64,000 bases of DNA. Origin: Myxococcales bacterium (GTDB taxonomy: Bacteria; Myxococcota_A; Polyangia; Polyangiales; Polyangiaceae). Position numbers and translations under genes: made by a program. Below are positions 25,959 through 35,290 of the stretch, piece after piece. Positions within the stretch are counted from its first letter, which is position 1. Each line of letters starts with the position of its first letter. The stretch is taken from assembly GCA_016706225.1 (NCBI GenBank), contig JADJKB010000021.1:744001-808000 (forward strand). The letters run 5' to 3'. The notes beneath the pieces were generated by a model, which worked only from the letters and a program-made list of their open reading frames with translations, was not told the DNA's origin and did no database searches.

Positions 25959-28232
25959 ATGCGGGCTACGCAGCGTTGGGCTTGGGCTCTGGGTCTCGTG
26001 TCGGCGGTCAGTGCCATCGCCGGGGCGTGTGGCGGTGACGACGGCGGCACCGCTGACAACGGCGGTGCGAGCACCGGCGCGAAGAACGGTACGGGCAGCA
26101 CGAGTGGCACCGGCTCGACGAGCGGCAGCGGCGGCCTCCAGCTCGATGTGAACAACGGCGACACCAGCTCGTCGGCCAGCATCAAACCCGAAAATCCCGT
26201 GCTGACCGCGAAGTGTGGCCAACCCCCACCCACGGTGCAGCTCGACGCCTACGACAACGGCGCAAAAGCCAACGCGCTCTGGTTGGTCGACAAGGCCGAG
26301 ATCGGCACCATCGACAAGAGCGGGCTCTTCACGGCCTCGGGCAAGGCCGGCGGAGTCGCGACAGTGGAGGCCACGGTCGGCACGCAGAAGGTGACGACGA
26401 CCGTCACCGTCAAGCTCGAGTGCGAGGAGAACGGCGGCATCGAGAGCGATGGCGGTACGACGGGTGGCGGTGTCGGCGGTGTCGGCGGCGAGGGCGAAGG
26501 CGGCCCGATCGACGCGGTACTCAAGGCGCTGTTGCTGGGCACACCAACGGCCGATGCCACGCTGGGCATGCTCTACCCGTACGACAAGACCGTGTGGCCC
26601 CTGGGCCTGCTCGCTCCGCTCTTGCAGTGGAAGGCTGGCTCGATGGCGGTCGCCGACGGTGTGTACATCCACCTCACCGCGGCGAACTACGACTACAAGG
26701 GTTTCTTCGGGCGCCCCAAGCCGCTGGCGGCCGGTGCGCCGTTCGTGCGCCACCCGATCCCGCAAGCCGCATGGGATGCAGCAACGCTGTCGGCAGCCGG
26801 CGGCTCGCTGACCGCCAGCATCGTCGTGGCTCAGGGCGGTGTGGCCTATGGCCCGATGACCGAGACCTGGAGCGTCGCCAAGGGTCGCTTGAAGGGCACC
26901 GTGTACTACCAGTCGTACGGCACGAAGCTGGCGAAAAACTACGCCGGCGCCATCGGCGGGGACGGCATGTTCGGCGGCGCGACGTTGGCCATCAAGCCGG
27001 GCTCCACGGATCCCACGCTGGTCGCCGGCAAGAACGGCGATCATTCGGCCTGCCGCGTGTGCCACACGGTTGCGAGCGACGGCACGCGCATGATCGTGCA
27101 GCACGGCGAGAACTATCAGGTGAGCTCGAGCTACGCGCTCACTGCCGGGTATCCCGAGACCGGATACCCCGCGAGCACGAACACGACCCTCGGCTGGATC
27201 GGCATGTCGGCGGACGGCAGCATCGGCCTCGGCAACGCCGTCCCCCTGCCTGGCAACGCCAATGGCAGCGCGAACACGCAGCTCTACGACATGACGACCG
27301 GTGGAGTCATTCCAACGACCGGGCTCACGACGTTTGCGACGAAGGCCGGGATGCCGGCGTTCGCTCACGACACCAAGCGGGTCGCGTTCATGTTCTACGC
27401 GGGGCCAGGCGACGCCACCATCGGCGCTGGCGACGGCAAGAAGCTGGTCACGATGGACTTCGACGTGACCACGAAGGCCTTCTCCAATCCGAAGCTCGTC
27501 TACTCCGGGGCACAGCGCCCCGGCTGGCCGTGGTTCTTGCCAACCGGTGACGCGCTCGTCTTCCAGACCGAGGTCAAGACCAACTCCGGCGGTGAGTTCT
27601 TCGCCACGCGGAACGGCGCTCAAGGAGAGCTGTGGTGGACCGACGTCGCCACGGGCACCGCGGCCAAGCTCGACCGCGCAAACGGTAAGGACAGCGGTGC
27701 GACCTACTTGCCCGCCGGGCCAGGGAACCACGCCGACGACACCGTGTTGAACTATGAGCCCACCGTCGGCCCGGTCGCATCCGGAGGTTACGCCTGGGTC
27801 GTGTTCATGAGCCGCCGGCTCTACGGCAACGTCGCGACCATCGATCCTTGGTGGAGTGACCCGCGCGACCACGACTTGTTCCAGAACGCGACCACCAAGA
27901 AACTCTGGGTCGCGGCCATCGATCTCTCGGCCCCTCCCGGCACCGATCCCAGTCACCCAGCCTTCTACCTGCCCGGACAGGAGCTCCTCGCGGGCAACGC
28001 CCGCGGTTATTGGGTGATGGATCCCTGCAAGGCCGACGGTTCGACCTGTTCGAGTGGCGACGAGTGCTGCGGAGGCTACTGCCAGCAGGATCCACAGAGC
28101 GGCGCGCTGACCTGCGGCCAGAAGCAGAATCAATGCAGCAAGGAGTTCGATAAGTGCTCCACGAGCTCGGACTGCTGCGACAACAAACTCAAGTGCATCA
28201 ACGAGATTTGCACGTTGATCGTGCCGCAGTGA
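25959..28232 (+). CDS. Large lipoprotein with Ig-like domain and one CxxCH heme motif
   Basis: A 757-residue exported lipoprotein (lipobox IAGAC) with a Gly/Ser-rich linker. A BIG2-like beta domain follows at about residues 85-150 (ALWLVDKAEIGTIDKSGLF, GVATVEATVGTQKV). The central region looks like a TolB/WD-type beta-propeller. It carries C365-R-V-C368-H369 in HSACRVCHTVASDGT, the signature for covalent c-type heme, and the C-terminus is a Cys-rich knot (DECCGGYCQQ, SSDCCDNKLKC). An outer membrane electron-transfer or sensor role is possible; there is only one heme site. Confidence 0.75.
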   Translation: MRATQRWAWALGLVSAVSAIAGACGGDDGGTADNGGASTGAKNGTGSTSGTGSTSGSGGLQLDVNNGDTSSSASIKPENPVLTAKCGQPPPTVQLDAYDNGAKANALWLVDKAEIGTIDKSGLFTASGKAGGVATVEATVGTQKVTTTVTVKLECEENGGIESDGGTTGGGVGGVGGEGEGGPIDAVLKALLLGTPTADATLGMLYPYDKTVWPLGLLAPLLQWKAGSMAVADGVYIHLTAANYDYKGFFGRPKPLAAGAPFVRHPIPQAAWDAATLSAAGGSLTASIVVAQGGVAYGPMTETWSVAKGRLKGTVYYQSYGTKLAKNYAGAIGGDGMFGGATLAIKPGSTDPTLVAGKNGDHSACRVCHTVASDGTRMIVQHGENYQVSSSYALTAGYPETGYPASTNTTLGWIGMSADGSIGLGNAVPLPGNANGSANTQLYDMTTGGVIPTTGLTTFATKAGMPAFAHDTKRVAFMFYAGPGDATIGAGDGKKLVTMDFDVTTKAFSNPKLVYSGAQRPGWPWFLPTGDALVFQTEVKTNSGGEFFATRNGAQGELWWTDVATGTAAKLDRANGKDSGATYLPAGPGNHADDTVLNYEPTVGPVASGGYAWVVFMSRRLYGNVATIDPWWSDPRDHDLFQNATTKKLWVAAIDLSAPPGTDPSHPAFYLPGQELLAGNARGYWVMDPCKADGSTCSSGDECCGGYCQQDPQSGALTCGQKQNQCSKEFDKCSTSSDCCDNKLKCINEICTLIVPQ

Positions 28233-28301
28233 AGCCGAGGCCGCCGGCGGCTCCCACCAGGATTTCGCGCTCTCCGAGCGCAGCCCGGTAAGATCCACCG
28301 C

Positions 28302-29294
28302 ATGCGCTGGACCCGCCTCTTCGTGCTGTTCGCGCTCGGCCTGGCTGCGTGCAAGTCCGAGCCGCCTGCCGCCGCGAAGCCAACGGCATCCGCGAGCGCT
28401 TCTGCGGCAGTCGAGGCGGCATCCGCGGCCGCGAGCACACCCGCACCGAGTGCGAGCGCGCCGCCAGCCGAATCCCCTGCCCCGCTGGACCCCAAGCGCT
28501 ACGCCTGGCTCTCCGACAAGTCCCAAGATTTTCCGCCTGCGGTCGACAGCCTCAGCACTCGCTTCCCATCCCCACCGAGCTACACGCGGGTGAAGGTCGC
28601 AGCCGGTTCCTTCGGGGAGTGGCTGCGCGGTCTACCCCTGGCTGCCGAGAAGACCCCGGTGAAGAACGTGAAGGGAGCGGTGGTTCACGAGGCTGATGAT
28701 CAGTACGTGGCCGCGGTGGTCGCCATCGACTTTGGGAAGATCGATCTGCAGCAGAGCCCCGACGTGGTGATCCGGCTCCACGCCGAGTGGCTGTGGTCCC
28801 AGGGCGAAAAGACCATGACCTATCGCTCGGCGACCGGGCTCGATCTGCCACTTTCTCGCTGGGCGCGCGGCGAGCGCCTCGAAACGCAAGGCGCGAACGT
28901 GATGTGGCTCACGAAGGGCAAACCCGCCGAGCTGGACCACGCCGAGTTCCGCGAATATCTGCGAGGCGTCTTCACCTGGGCGAACAGCACCTCGCTGGCT
29001 CAGCAAGCCGAACCGGTCGCGGCGACGGACCTGGAACCGGGCGACTTCTTCGTCCACACCAGCTCTCCGGGACACGCGATGATCGTGCTCGACGTGGCAA
29101 AAAAGGCCAGCGGTCAGGAGGTCGCATTGCTCGGCCAAGCGCTCAACCCCGCCCAGAACGTACACGTGCTCAGGCCTGGGCGTGCGACCGCTTGGTTCAG
29201 CCTGCGACCCGGCGATCCGATCATCACGCCGCACACCAAAGAGTTCCCGTGGGAAGGGCTACGTCGACTCGGCCGACCAAAACCAGCGGAGTGA
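28302..29294 (+). CDS. DUF4846 lipoprotein
   Basis: A 330-residue lipoprotein (lipobox GLAAC, Cys 17) with an Ala/Ser/Pro linker to residue 60. The rest matches DUF4846: AAGSFGEWLRGLPL, AVVAIDFGKIDLQQSPDVVIRLHAEWLWSQG (in part) and the later DLEPGDFFVHTSSPGHAMIVLDVA. The final block, with conserved His and Asp residues, suggests hydrolase-like chemistry, but activity has not been shown for the family as far as I know. It starts 69 bases after the large heme-motif lipoprotein. Confidence 0.85.
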   Translation: MRWTRLFVLFALGLAACKSEPPAAAKPTASASASAAVEAASAAASTPAPSASAPPAESPAPLDPKRYAWLSDKSQDFPPAVDSLSTRFPSPPSYTRVKVAAGSFGEWLRGLPLAAEKTPVKNVKGAVVHEADDQYVAAVVAIDFGKIDLQQSPDVVIRLHAEWLWSQGEKTMTYRSATGLDLPLSRWARGERLETQGANVMWLTKGKPAELDHAEFREYLRGVFTWANSTSLAQQAEPVAATDLEPGDFFVHTSSPGHAMIVLDVAKKASGQEVALLGQALNPAQNVHVLRPGRATAWFSLRPGDPIITPHTKEFPWEGLRRLGRPKPAE

Positions 29295-29306
29295 GACGCC
29301 GTTCGC

Positions 29307-30515
29307 TCACAGCCCGGCGAACACGGCCCGAATTTCGTCAGCGCGTGCGAAGGCGTCATGGCGACCGAGCTCGATCAGGCGTTCCGCGAAACCGCCATCG
29401 AAGAGCAGGTACGAGGCCCAGTCGGCCTCCTGGCTCATGCCCTCGACCGCAGCCCGCGCCAGAAAGCGTTCGAGGAGCGGATTGAGCTCGTTCTTCGGAG
29501 GGATCGCCGTCCGCAAGTAGTCACCCGCGATGCGCCCGATGTCCTCGGAGGGTTCGAAGACGAGGGTGTTGATACGCCGGTAGCCGGTGCCGCGGGTGCG
29601 CACCAACACGTCTTGTACACGCTGGAAGGCTTCGGGGGAGAGCGTGTGCTCGAGAACCTCGACGAGCTCGTTCAGCCGAGCGAGCACTTGAAGATCACGC
29701 TTCACGGGATCGAGGAGCAGCGCGTTCAGCAGCTTCCCGACCAGAAAGAGCGGTCCAAGGTCCATGCCCTCGGCCTCTTCGTACTCCCGCCGCAGAGCCT
29801 CTAGCTCGCGCTCGCTGGTGTGGTGCCCGACGGACACGACCAAGATCGGATCGGCACCCGCCCTCAGGGCTGGCGCGATCGGCGTGTTGAGCCGCAACCC
29901 GCCGTCGCAGTAGAAGCGCTCGCCGACCTTGCGAGTCGGAAAGATGAGGGGGATCGCCGCGGATGCCAGCACGTGGTCGATGGTGATGGGCTCCACTCGG
30001 GCCACCCGCACACCGGCCATCGACGGCGCGTAGTTCACGTTGGGCGCGACGTCGGCGAACACCGTGGTCTGCCCCGAGACCACGTGCAGCGCGGCGACCA
30101 GCACCGCGTCGATCCGTCCGTCGCGCACGTTGTCGCGCAAACGTTCGAAGTCGATGGCCTGCGCCACCACCTTCTCGAGCGCGCGGGTATCGAGCAGGCT
30201 CGACCCCGGCGGGATACTGCCGGTTCCGGAGCGAAAGAACTCGGTCACCCGGCGAGGCCAGCGCATGAGGCCGAGCAGGCGGAGCTTGGCGTGGGTCTCC
30301 AGGCGCAGGCTGCGCCAGAAGGTCAGCAGCTCTCCGATCCGGTGGTCGCCTTGGTCGGCCCCCGATGCGAGGTACGCTGCATTGATGGCCCCCACGGACG
30401 TCCCCGAGAGCACACGGAAGAGTGGCGGCGCATCCGCCTTCCGCTCGGTCACCTCCATCACGCCCGCAATGACACCTGCCTCGTAGGCACCTCGCATGCC
30501 GCCACCGGAGAGCAC
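29307..30515 (-). CDS. Patatin-like phospholipase
   Basis: A 402-residue serine lipase of the patatin family. The oxyanion motif GGGMRG (4-9), the nucleophile elbow GTSVG with Ser 40 and the dyad Asp in CDGGLRLNTP are all present. The C-terminal 150 residues include an aliphatic helix bundle, as in bacterial patatins that act on membrane phospholipids. The start is a GTG so close to the oxyanion motif that a few N-terminal residues may be missing; no Shine-Dalgarno sequence is visible and no ATG, GTG or TTG lies further upstream in frame. Confidence 0.9.
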   Translation of the reverse strand: MLSGGGMRGAYEAGVIAGVMEVTERKADAPPLFRVLSGTSVGAINAAYLASGADQGDHRIGELLTFWRSLRLETHAKLRLLGLMRWPRRVTEFFRSGTGSIPPGSSLLDTRALEKVVAQAIDFERLRDNVRDGRIDAVLVAALHVVSGQTTVFADVAPNVNYAPSMAGVRVARVEPITIDHVLASAAIPLIFPTRKVGERFYCDGGLRLNTPIAPALRAGADPILVVSVGHHTSERELEALRREYEEAEGMDLGPLFLVGKLLNALLLDPVKRDLQVLARLNELVEVLEHTLSPEAFQRVQDVLVRTRGTGYRRINTLVFEPSEDIGRIAGDYLRTAIPPKNELNPLLERFLARAAVEGMSQEADWASYLLFDGGFAERLIELGRHDAFARADEIRAVFAGL

Positions 30516-30605
30516 GACACCGGGAGTTTTTGTCCTAGCGGTCAGGGTTTCGATGCTAACCCAGCTGGGCGAAGGACGCGGAGTTTCCAGCCCAAAGACC
30601 GCAAC

Positions 30606-30917
30606 TCAACCCGACGGCGCATCGAACGGAAACGGCCACCCATCGGCGTCGTTGGTGTCGGCTCCCGCGTCACCGGCGTCGATCGGGCAACCGGCGTAGT
30701 CGTCCGCGCACACTCCGCCATGGTCCGCGCAGCTCTGCCGGCACTGGCAGGGCGCAGAGTCGACGCGCATGACCTCGCCGTCGGCGCACTCGCAGGTGCC
30801 GGGTTTGCAGTCGGCGCAGGCTCCGCTGGAAGACACCACCGCCCCGATCAGTCCAGCCGCGACGAGCCATCGGACCGGGCGGAGCCACCTGCGGATGCCG
30901 CGCTTGCCGTCGGTCAT
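30606..30917 (-). CDS. Small Cys-rich exported protein
   Basis: A 103-residue protein with a basic N-terminus, a hydrophobic signal segment (WLVAAGLIGAVVSSSGA) and a mature part with ten Cys in CADCKPGTCECADGEVM, PCQCRQSCADHGGVC and DDYAGC, then an acidic Asp-rich tail. The Cys spacing suggests disulphide-linked loops or metal binding. Family not recognised. ATG 30917 is used because it places the signal peptide at the N-terminus; the frame extends nine codons upstream. Confidence 0.6.
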   Translation of the reverse strand: MTDGKRGIRRWLRPVRWLVAAGLIGAVVSSSGACADCKPGTCECADGEVMRVDSAPCQCRQSCADHGGVCADDYAGCPIDAGDAGADTNDADGWPFPFDAPSG

Positions 30918-31017
30918 GCTGCCGACCTTGGGGCAGATGCACACAAAATGAAAGCGCGGCGACCGGCGGGAAGGCGCGGGTGGCCCCAGGCAGGCCGGCC
31001 GCTTAGGCTAGACGGGT

Positions 31018-31650
31018 ATGCTGAGATTTCACGGCGCGCTCGGGCTCGCGCTCCTGACGCTGACGGCATGCGCTGCAGCGCCGCCGGCCGCGGGCGGTCG
31101 TACCGACCCGCTCGAACCGCGCGCGGAGCCGGAGCCAACGACCGAACCGTTCAGGGTGCTCTCGCCCAAGGAACGCGTGCCAAGCTTCCGCGTACGGTCC
31201 ACCGGCGATCGTGTCTTCGACTCGTCCGCGTGGGTCGGGAGCCAGCCGTTCGTTCTCGTGTTCCTCGCGACGTGGTGTCGCGTGTGCGAGATGAAACTCC
31301 CGATGGTGACCGATGCGCTCGCCGAGCACCCGGATCTGCCCGTGCTCGTGGTATCGCTGGACGACGCCGAGACCTGGGACGCGCTACCGCGTTTCCTGGC
31401 CCGACACCGCCTGGGGCAGCCCGTGATCCGCGGCTCCGCGTTTCCGCGTTTTGCCCTGAGCTACGACCCGCTCCAGACCGTTCCCGTCATCGCCGTGGTG
31501 GGAAAGAACGGCTACCTGGTCGATTATCAGGTCGGTTATTCACCCAGCCACGCCCTGCGTCTGGCCGCGGCCCTGGAGATTGCGCGGCGAATGCCGGCGG
31601 ACGCACCCCCCTTCCTGGACACCCCAGACGCCGAGCCGCCTGGTCTATGA
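31018..31650 (+). CDS. TlpA-like thioredoxin-fold lipoprotein
   Basis: A 210-residue lipoprotein (lipobox LTAC, Cys 18) with an acidic Pro linker and a thioredoxin fold. The active site is W86-C-R-V-C90 (ATWCRVCEMKLP), followed by LPVLVVSLDD and the cis-Pro segment TVPVIAVVGKNG. It should act as a periplasmic thiol-disulphide oxidoreductase like TlpA/ResA, anchored to a membrane. The stop overlaps the start of the next gene by four bases (ATGA). Confidence 0.88.
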   Translation: MLRFHGALGLALLTLTACAAAPPAAGGRTDPLEPRAEPEPTTEPFRVLSPKERVPSFRVRSTGDRVFDSSAWVGSQPFVLVFLATWCRVCEMKLPMVTDALAEHPDLPVLVVSLDDAETWDALPRFLARHRLGQPVIRGSAFPRFALSYDPLQTVPVIAVVGKNGYLVDYQVGYSPSHALRLAAALEIARRMPADAPPFLDTPDAEPPGL

Positions 31651-32627
31651 TCGCGGCCATGCCAGCGGCCCAGGTCAACCAGACGGAGCTCCGACTGCAT
31701 GCCTTCGGGCTGAGCGATATCGGCCTCAGGCGTAAGAACAACGAGGACGTCGTCCTGGTGCGCGACGACCTAGCGCTCTATCTGGTGTGTGACGGGGCCG
31801 GCGGCCACGATGCCGGAGACATCGCGGCCCAGACTGCGACACGCACCGTCACCAACCTGATCGCGGAGACCCGTGATCAGGCCCTCGGGCAACCTGATTT
31901 CGACGTCTTTGGTCTGGCCCGCGATGGACGCCTGCTCGCGACGGCAGCTCACCGCGCGAACCAGGACATCATGGGCATGTCACGGGCTGCTCGCAGTCGC
32001 CGAGGCATGGGCACCACCCTCGTAGCTTTGTTGTTCACCAAGCGCGCGTCGATGGCACACCTGGTTCATGTGGGTGACAGCCGCTGCTACCGCTTGCGGG
32101 CCGGTCACCTCGAGCAGCTGACCACCGACCACTCGATGATCAACGACGTGATCGAACAACGTCCGGATCTCGACGACGATGTCTTGTCGAGTTTGCCGCA
32201 GCACGCGGTGACCCGCGCCCTGGGAATGGAGGACAAATTGCGCGTGCCCCTGGCATCGCGCGAGGTCGTGGATGGCGACCGCTTTCTCTTGTGCAGTGAC
32301 GGGCTGAGCGGACCGGTTGCGCCCGACGCCATCGCGCAGGCGCTGTCTCGGGGTGATCCTCCGGCCGAGACCGTGGTGGCCCTGATCGATCTCGCCAAAG
32401 CTGCGGGCGCTCCGGACAACGTGACGGCCCTCGTCATCGACTGCCAGGGTCCCAAACGAACTGCCGTTCCGGTCTACGACCGGGCCAGCTTCGACTCCCT
32501 TCCCAGCGCGCACCCGTCGGATCCGGAGATCTTGCTGCTCGGAATCGAGGAGATCCCCCTCGAGGAGATCAGGAACGCGGAGCTCGACGAGCTCGGGGCG
32601 GTGCTCGCGCGGTTGATTCGGCGATGA
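31647..32627 (+). CDS. PP2C-family protein serine/threonine phosphatase
   Basis: A 326-residue PP2C phosphatase that removes phosphate from Ser/Thr residues with two metal ions. Motifs: GLRRKNNEDVVLV, LVCDGAGGHDAGD (metal-binding Asp-Gly), MGTTLVALL, HVGDSRCYRL, LLCSDGLSG and PDNVTALVI. The last 60 residues form an acidic extension (GIEEIPLEEIRNAELDELG). The ATG overlaps the TlpA stop (ATGA); another ATG is four codons in. The upstream extension of the same frame is antisense to the patatin gene and is not coding. Likely partner of Ser/Thr kinases elsewhere in the genome. Confidence 0.92.
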   Translation: MIAAMPAAQVNQTELRLHAFGLSDIGLRRKNNEDVVLVRDDLALYLVCDGAGGHDAGDIAAQTATRTVTNLIAETRDQALGQPDFDVFGLARDGRLLATAAHRANQDIMGMSRAARSRRGMGTTLVALLFTKRASMAHLVHVGDSRCYRLRAGHLEQLTTDHSMINDVIEQRPDLDDDVLSSLPQHAVTRALGMEDKLRVPLASREVVDGDRFLLCSDGLSGPVAPDAIAQALSRGDPPAETVVALIDLAKAAGAPDNVTALVIDCQGPKRTAVPVYDRASFDSLPSAHPSDPEILLLGIEEIPLEEIRNAELDELGAVLARLIRR

Positions 32628-33721
32628 CGACACCCAGCGAACCGGGGGCAGCGCCTCGCTACCGTGTGCATGAACCGCCACTCGGCTCACTCGAGCTGCC
32701 GGCGGTAGGCGGTGCCATTGGCAGCGAGCCAGAAGATTTCAGGGTCGACGAGGTGCTCGCGTGGCCGCTGGAGGGCAGCGGCGACCACCTCTGGGTGCGG
32801 ATCGAAAAACGCCTACTCAACACCCAGGACGCGATCGAGATCATTGCCCGCGGCACGGGCGTCCACCCGCGCGAGATCGGCAGCGCCGGCATGAAGGACA
32901 AACACGCGGTCACGTCCCAGTGGCTGTCGTTGCCGGGGAGTGTCGTTGCAACGGACACCTGGCAGCTGCCCGAAGGCATGCGCCTGCTCGAGGCAGTGCG
33001 ACATCCGAAGAAGCTGCGCACCGGGCAGCTTTCGGGCAACCGTTTCACGATTCGCATCACGAACGTGCCCGAGGGCGGCGCCGCACGCGCCCGTGCAATC
33101 ACCGAGCGCCTGGTCGAGCACGGCATGCCCAACCACTTCGGTGGACAGCGCTTCGGCATCGGTGGCGCGAACCTGGGGCGTGCCATCGCCTGGCTCGAGT
33201 CCGGCGCCCGCGGAGACAAGAAGCGCGGCCGCTTCTACACCAAGCTGTATCCGAGCGTGATCCAGTCCGAGGTGTTCAACCGTTACTTGACGCTCCGCAG
33301 CGCCGAGGGTCTCGCGCGATTGATCGCAGGCGACGTGGTGAGGCTCGAAGGCACGGGCTCCGTGTTCCTGGTCGAAGATCCAGAGAAAGAGCAGCCGCGG
33401 CTGGAGCAGAAGGATCTACACCTCACCGGCCCGATGCCGGGTCCGAAGATGCGGCGAGCCGGAGCCCGGGCAGCAGAGCTGGAGAAGCTCGCCGCCGAAG
33501 CGGCGGGGCTCGACGAAGGCTTGTCCGAAAAGCTGGGGCGCTTCGTCGATGGCACACGTCGCGACCTCCTGGTTTTCCCCAGAGAGCTCGTCGTCGGCGA
33601 GCCCGAGCCGGGTGTGATCGAGCTCGGGTTCTTCCTGCCCGCAGGCAGCTATGCGACGGAGCTCGTGCGTGAGCTGACCCGCTCGCCCTTCTTCGCGCCG
33701 CGCGGGGAGCCACGGCCGTGA
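32624..33721 (+). CDS. truD: tRNA pseudouridine(13) synthase TruD
   Basis: A 365-residue TruD, which isomerises U13 to pseudouridine in tRNA-Glu. The conserved start EPEDFRVDEV, the catalytic loop GMKDKHAVTSQW with Asp 92, LSGNRFTIRI, PNHFGGQRFG and the C-terminal LPAGSYATELVRELT are all present. Length is close to E. coli TruD (349). The ATG overlaps the phosphatase stop by four bases, so three unrelated functions share one coupled transcript. Confidence 0.95.
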   Translation: MTTPSEPGAAPRYRVHEPPLGSLELPAVGGAIGSEPEDFRVDEVLAWPLEGSGDHLWVRIEKRLLNTQDAIEIIARGTGVHPREIGSAGMKDKHAVTSQWLSLPGSVVATDTWQLPEGMRLLEAVRHPKKLRTGQLSGNRFTIRITNVPEGGAARARAITERLVEHGMPNHFGGQRFGIGGANLGRAIAWLESGARGDKKRGRFYTKLYPSVIQSEVFNRYLTLRSAEGLARLIAGDVVRLEGTGSVFLVEDPEKEQPRLEQKDLHLTGPMPGPKMRRAGARAAELEKLAAEAAGLDEGLSEKLGRFVDGTRRDLLVFPRELVVGEPEPGVIELGFFLPAGSYATELVRELTRSPFFAPRGEPRP

Positions 33722-33746
33722 GCGTCGGTGCGAGCCATCCCGACGC
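33722..33746. terminator. Hairpin after truD
   Basis: GCGTCGG (33722-33728) and CCGACGC (33740-33746) form a perfect 7-base stem; the right arm is also part of the palindrome CCGACGCGTCGG (33740-33751). It lies between convergent truD and the membrane protein gene. No T tract is seen. Confidence 0.35.
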
Positions 33747-33790
33747 GTCGGAGTGACGTCGAGGCTGCAGGCGTTTCCGCGCCCTGGGGC

Positions 33791-34729
33791 TCATGGCACG
33801 TGCGCGCCCAGCATGAGCAGAAGCCCGATGACGACGCCGACGACGCCGACGATCAGGGTGATTCGCGAGCCCTTGCTCGGGCCAAATGCCGCGAGCAACT
33901 CGTGGCGCTTTTCGCCGCTGACCATGAGACGGTCGTCCGGGCCGCTCGCGAGGCAGCCCTCACCGCGGTAGGCGGCTCCGCGCCGCACCACGGCGAGAAC
34001 GAGCACTTGGTCTCCGACCGCGAGCGACCGCTCTGAGACGTCCGCGTCTTCGTGGCTCTGGAGCTCGAGGTTCTCGAGCTCCAAGAGCGCGCGCAATCGA
34101 TGGCCGCCCGGCGCCCCCACGCCGTCCACGGTCGTCTGCTGGGGTGCCGCGCGCAAGAAACCTCCGGTCGGGTCCAGGGCAATGGTCGGAGCGCCCTCGG
34201 GCTCGACCGCAAACGCGGTCCGCTTCGACCTCGTGCGGCTCACCCGCGCGCTGCGGCCGCGCCCTGACGGCGCAGTCACCTCGAGCTCGAGCTCCGTCCA
34301 AACGAACTCCTTTCCGGTGAGCTCGCCGTTGACGGTTCCCTCCGTGCCCGCAACGACGCGGCCGCTCACGAGCACGAGCTCACCATCGGCGCTCGAATCG
34401 AGGTCGACCACGACCGGCACCGCGGCCAGACCGCGCGCCATGCTCGGATAACTGCCGAACACCAAACCCATCAGGCCAAACATCACCGCGTAGCCGGCCA
34501 GCGGGAGGATGAAGACGGGGCACAGCGCCATCACACCCCGATGCGGGTGGAAGAGCACGGCCACCAGCATCGGCACACCGATCCCGAGCACGAGTGGCCC
34601 CAGCACCAACACGTACACGACGACGGTGGCGAGCATTCTGGACAACCAGGGGTCGTCGCGGCTCACCGCAAAGAAGGCCGCCAGCCGTGCCTGCTCGATC
34701 CTTTCGGGAGGAAAGAAGCCGTTCCTCAA
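33791..34729 (-). CDS. Membrane protein with GIDE-like domain
   Basis: A 312-residue protein with two N-terminal membrane helices (about 34-60 and 70-93), a 170-residue beta-rich domain and a final membrane helix (LIVGVVGVVIGLLLMLGA). The middle part (LVLVSGRVVAGTE and the VSERSLAVGDQVLVLAVVRRG block) resembles the GIDE domain of MUL1-like ubiquitin ligases, known in bacteria without the RING finger. The start is a TTG at 34729; the next in-frame Met is residue 32, just before the first helix. Function unknown. Confidence 0.6.
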   Translation of the reverse strand: MRNGFFPPERIEQARLAAFFAVSRDDPWLSRMLATVVVYVLVLGPLVLGIGVPMLVAVLFHPHRGVMALCPVFILPLAGYAVMFGLMGLVFGSYPSMARGLAAVPVVVDLDSSADGELVLVSGRVVAGTEGTVNGELTGKEFVWTELELEVTAPSGRGRSARVSRTRSKRTAFAVEPEGAPTIALDPTGGFLRAAPQQTTVDGVGAPGGHRLRALLELENLELQSHEDADVSERSLAVGDQVLVLAVVRRGAAYRGEGCLASGPDDRLMVSGEKRHELLAAFGPSKGSRITLIVGVVGVVIGLLLMLGAHVP

Positions 34730-34870
34730 AGCCCCCGACTAGTATCATCCCGTGCCGACCCGCTGCGTCACAGAATCGCGGGCGAAGGGTCCGCGCGCGG
34801 AGCCGCGGGGTGACTCGCCAAAGCTCGCCCCCTGGGCAGCGGCGCTCCCTTGCTCTAGGCTCGTGGGGCC

Positions 34871-35290
34871 ATGAACCGCTCCGACATGACCACTCCGGAT
34901 CTGCCCCCGCCCAAGCTGGAGGCGCTGATCGAAACCATGTTTCTCGCGGCCTCTGCCGACGGCGAGTTCAGCGACGAAGAGCAGGCCCACTTCAAGAACA
35001 GCCTCGAGTCCCTGACCAGCGCCCGACTGAGCAAAGAGGAGCTCAGCTCGCTGCTCGCCCAGGCGAAAAAGGATCTCGACCGAGAGGGCCGGGACAAACG
35101 ACTCTTGTCGGTCAAAGCGCGCCTGCCCGAGCCGGCGCTGCGCAAGGTCGCACTCTCTCTCGCGATCCAGGTGACCGCCGCCGACGGCATCATCCGCACC
35201 AGCGAGCGTGAGCTGATCCTCGAGACTGCCGACGCGCTGGAAATCGACCGCGACGAAGCCGCCGATCTGGTTCGGACGCTCAGCCCCTAG
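34871..35290 (+). CDS. TerB-like protein
   Basis: A 139-residue helical protein with two TerB-type blocks: MFLAASADGEFSDEEQ and AIQVTAADGIIRTSEREL. The repeated Asp-Gly after a helix and the acidic residues are the hallmarks of TerB-related proteins, which bind metal ions and are linked to tellurite and phage resistance, although most genomic copies have no assigned role. Its stop overlaps the stop of the convergent amidohydrolase by three bases. An ATG five codons in is an alternative start. Confidence 0.8.
   Translation: MNRSDMTTPDLPPPKLEALIETMFLAASADGEFSDEEQAHFKNSLESLTSARLSKEELSSLLAQAKKDLDREGRDKRLLSVKARLPEPALRKVALSLAIQVTAADGIIRTSERELILETADALEIDRDEAADLVRTLSP

Noticed and set aside
25812..28526. 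904-codon open frame on the minus strand
   Set aside because: It is antisense to the large lipoprotein and Arg/Gly/His-rich with no domain; a by-product of high GC3.
29820..31646. Upstream extension of the PP2C frame giving 935 codons
   Set aside because: It runs antisense through the patatin gene and over the TlpA gene; PP2C similarity starts only after 31647.
34871..35290. Tellurite resistance operon
   Set aside because: Only a TerB-like protein is present; TerC, TerD, TerE and TerZ are not in the neighbourhood.
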